From positions 1 to 6,227 of the forward strand of contig CAYGFI010000232.1 in NCBI GenBank assembly GCA_964349045.1: a DNA stretch of 6,227 bases, given 5' to 3'. This document shows, piece after piece, positions 4,020 to 6,227 of this stretch; within the stretch, counting starts at the first letter, position 1; each line of letters opens with the position of its first letter. Made by a program: the position numbers and the translations under genes. This DNA comes from JACJXF01 sp964349045 (GTDB taxonomy: Bacteria > Bacteroidota > Bacteroidia > Bacteroidales > GCA-2748055). The notes under the pieces are model-generated. The model made no database searches and was not told where the DNA came from. It worked only from the letters and a program-made list of their open reading frames with translations.

Positions 4020-6227
4020 AGTTCACCGAAGAAAAATTAGAGAAGGCTTTTATTGAGTTGTTGGGTCAGGAAGGTTTTTCCCACCACTTAGGCATTACGA
4101 TTACCCGTAAGCCTGATGAAGTATTGATTGAGGGAGATTTGCAAACATTTCTTTTAACTCAATACGCCAATCACGGAATTACAATCAATGAAATCAAATC
4201 AATTATTCTTCAACTCAAATCACTTCCTGCTTCCGACCTTTATGAGAGCAATAAAACATTCCTGAAAATGCTTTCAGACGGCTTTATTCTGAAACGGGAA
4301 GACCGAAACGACAAAGATATTTACATACAACTGATTGATTACACAGGACTGAACAAACACAAACCGCCCGAACCAGACAGCCTTTTAACTATAGTTGCTG
4401 CAGGAGATGAAAAATACGTTAAGGACAACAATATTTACAAATTTGTCAATCAGCTTGAAATTGTTGGAAATGAAAAACGAATTCCTGATGGTATCGTTTA
4501 TATCAATGGCTTGCCGATTGTAGTCTTCGAATTTAAAAGCGCTATTCGTGAAGAAGCCACTATTTATGATGCTTTTAAGCAACTGACAATTCGTTATCGC
4601 AGAGACATTCCCGAATTGTTTAAATACAATGCCTTTTGCGTTATAAGCGATGGAGTAAACAACAAGTCGGGTTCATTCTTTGCGCCTTATGAGTTTTTTT
4701 ATGGTTGGCGCAGAGTAGCAGGTTTGGCAAAGGATGTTGATGGCATTGACAGTATGTTTACATTGATTCAGGGAATGTTTCATAAAAACAGATTGCGGGA
4801 TATATTACGCAACTTCATATACATCCCTGACAGTTCAAAGAAAAATGAAAAAATAGTTTGTCGTTATCCTCAGTACTATGCAGCCAGAGCATTGTATGAC
4901 AACATAAAGAAAGCCCAAAAGCCCGAAGGAAATGGAAAAGGCGGAACGTATTTTGGCGCAACCGGTTGTGGCAAAAGTTTTACAATGCTTTACCTTACAA
5001 GGTTGCTGATGAAAAGCGAATATTTTGGTAGCCCAACTATTGTATTGATAACCGACCGTACCGACTTAGACGACCAATTGGCAGGTCAATTTACCAACGC
5101 TAAAAATTTCATTGGCGACAATACAGTGGTTAGTGTAGAAAGCCGGGCAGATTTAAGAATATTATTACAGGGCAGAGAAAGCGGTGGAGTATTTCTTACA
5201 ACCATTCACAAGTTTACAGAAGGTACTGATTTACTCACTAACAGAAGCAATGTAATTTGTATTTCAGACGAAGCACATAGAAGTCAGGTAAACCTGGACC
5301 AAAAAATAAAGGTAACTGAGAAAGGCGTTACTAAAACATTTGGTTTCGCCAAATACTTACACGACTCTTTACCCAACGCAACTTATGTAGGATTCACAGG
5401 CACTCCGATAGATGCAACACTTGATGTATTTGGGAAAGTAGTTGATGCATATACAATGTCCGAATCTGTAAAAGATGAAATCACAGTTAGAATTGTATAT
5501 GAAGGAAGAGCCGCCAAAGTGGCTTTGAAAAATGGGGAATTGGAAAGAATTGAGAAATACTACGAAGAAGCAGCCGAAGCAGGAGCCAACGAATACCAAA
5601 TTGAACAAAGTAAGCAGGAATCGGCAAATATGTATGCCATTTTAGGCGACCCTGACCGTTTAAGAGCAGTTGCTGAAGATTTTGTAACACATTACGAAAA
5701 CAGAGTTAAGGAAGGCTCTACTGTCAAATGTAAAGCTATGTTTGTGTGCAGTAACCGGGAAATTGGTTACGAATTATACAGGAATATTATTGCCCTCAAA
5801 CCCGAATGGAATGAAATTAGAGCAGCCGAAGAAGGCATAGAACTTACGGACAGAGACAGAAGGGAACTGAAGCCAATTGAATGCATAAAGATGATAATGA
5901 CCAGGGGGCAAGACGACCCGAAGGAATTTTATGATTTGTTAGGTACAAAAGAGTATCGAAAAGAATTAGACCGGCAATTTAAAAATGAAAAATCGAATTT
6001 TAAAATTGCCATTGTAGTTGATATGTGGCTCACTGGTTTTGATGTGCCGTTTCTGGATTCTATTTACATTGACAAACCAATTCAACAGCATAATTTGATT
6101 CAGACAATTTCAAGAGTAAACCGCAAATTCGAAGGAAAGAACAAGGGTTTAGTAGTGGATTATATCGGTATTAAAAAACAAATGAACCTGGCATTAGCCA
6201 AATACAACAAAGGTGACGAAGATAATT
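4016..6227 (+). CDS. hsdR: Type I restriction endonuclease subunit HsdR, N-terminal part
   Basis: The frame is open from ATG 4016 to the window end (737 codons plus one base); full HsdR proteins are about 1000 residues, so the C-terminal region that contacts the methyltransferase is outside. HsdR is the motor and nuclease of the type I complex: it pulls in unmodified DNA using ATP and then cuts it. The N-terminal nuclease shows D158 in IPDGIVY and E172-x-K174 in FEFK, the same spacing (14 and 2) as the EcoR124I catalytic residues. Motor motifs follow: RYPQYYAARAL (283-293), Walker A GATGCGKS (314-321), LITDRTDLDDQ (344-354), DEAHRSQ (418-424), FTGTPID (460-466), DMWLTGFDVP (669-678) and QTISRVNR (696-703). 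All are intact, so the visible part looks functional. The start overlaps the rhuM-like stop (ATGA), with no promoter immediately upstream; transcription probably comes from about 1700 or from upstream of hsdS. Confidence 0.96.
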   Translation, partial: MKFTEEKLEKAFIELLGQEGFSHHLGITITRKPDEVLIEGDLQTFLLTQYANHGITINEIKSIILQLKSLPASDLYESNKTFLKMLSDGFILKREDRNDKDIYIQLIDYTGLNKHKPPEPDSLLTIVAAGDEKYVKDNNIYKFVNQLEIVGNEKRIPDGIVYINGLPIVVFEFKSAIREEATIYDAFKQLTIRYRRDIPELFKYNAFCVISDGVNNKSGSFFAPYEFFYGWRRVAGLAKDVDGIDSMFTLIQGMFHKNRLRDILRNFIYIPDSSKKNEKIVCRYPQYYAARALYDNIKKAQKPEGNGKGGTYFGATGCGKSFTMLYLTRLLMKSEYFGSPTIVLITDRTDLDDQLAGQFTNAKNFIGDNTVVSVESRADLRILLQGRESGGVFLTTIHKFTEGTDLLTNRSNVICISDEAHRSQVNLDQKIKVTEKGVTKTFGFAKYLHDSLPNATYVGFTGTPIDATLDVFGKVVDAYTMSESVKDEITVRIVYEGRAAKVALKNGELERIEKYYEEAAEAGANEYQIEQSKQESANMYAILGDPDRLRAVAEDFVTHYENRVKEGSTVKCKAMFVCSNREIGYELYRNIIALKPEWNEIRAAEEGIELTDRDRRELKPIECIKMIMTRGQDDPKEFYDLLGTKEYRKELDRQFKNEKSNFKIAIVVDMWLTGFDVPFLDSIYIDKPIQQHNLIQTISRVNRKFEGKNKGLVVDYIGIKKQMNLALAKYNKGDEDN

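Noticed and set aside
5369..5690. Reverse-strand open frames opposite hsdR
   Set aside because: They lie antisense to the conserved HsdR motor region and have no start context or motif.
1..6227. CRISPR array, tRNA, insertion sequence or integrase
   Set aside because: No regularly spaced repeats, cloverleaf or transposase motifs were seen; the repeated blocks are hsdR starts and isolated inverted repeats.

Overview
This AT-rich window, with densely packed plus-strand genes, no convincing Shine-Dalgarno sequences and one TAnnTTTG-type promoter element, looks like chromosomal DNA from a member of the Bacteroidota. That taxonomic call is inferred from style and protein resemblance only. The window is the distal part of a type I restriction-modification locus loaded with other defence genes. 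It opens inside hsdS (specificity subunit, last 123 codons) and closes inside hsdR (restriction/translocase subunit, first 737 codons). hsdM and the rest of hsdS must lie upstream.

About 3.6 kb separates hsdS from hsdR, and it holds three cargo modules. (1) A Shedu-family (DUF4263) nuclease starts 4 nt after the hsdS stop. (2) An AbiE-type toxin-antitoxin pair, a DUF6088/AbiEi-like winged-helix antitoxin and an AbiEii nucleotidyltransferase toxin, is preceded by its own promoter and a 30-bp palindromic operator. (3) A RhuM-family protein has lost roughly its middle half in frame.

The most striking point is that each module ends against a copy of the beginning of hsdR. The first copy (1556-1588) is 33 bp with codon 7 turned into TAA. 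The second (3389-3502) is about 38 codons with a stop at codon 34. The third (4016 onward) is the real gene. The toxin and the RhuM gene both end in the same 4-nt ATGA overlap with an hsdR start. Copies 2 and 3 differ mainly at synonymous sites, so copy 2 looks like the start of a different, once functional hsdR allele and not a decayed local duplicate. I read the locus as a record of successive cargo acquisitions, each bringing the 5' end of its own hsdR and leaving the older start as a scar.

There are probably two transcription units. The first is hsdM?-hsdS-shedu from upstream. The second begins at about 1700 under the antitoxin operator and runs through the toxin, remnant 2 and rhuM into hsdR with no visible terminator. 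If so, restriction-subunit expression may have come partly under toxin-antitoxin autoregulation. Extra structure includes a bulged hairpin at 1594-1663, a 13-bp hairpin inside the toxin gene and a 29-bp palindrome inside the rhuM gene. I see no tRNA, rRNA, CRISPR, insertion sequence or integrase, and no gene-free stretch over 300 bases.
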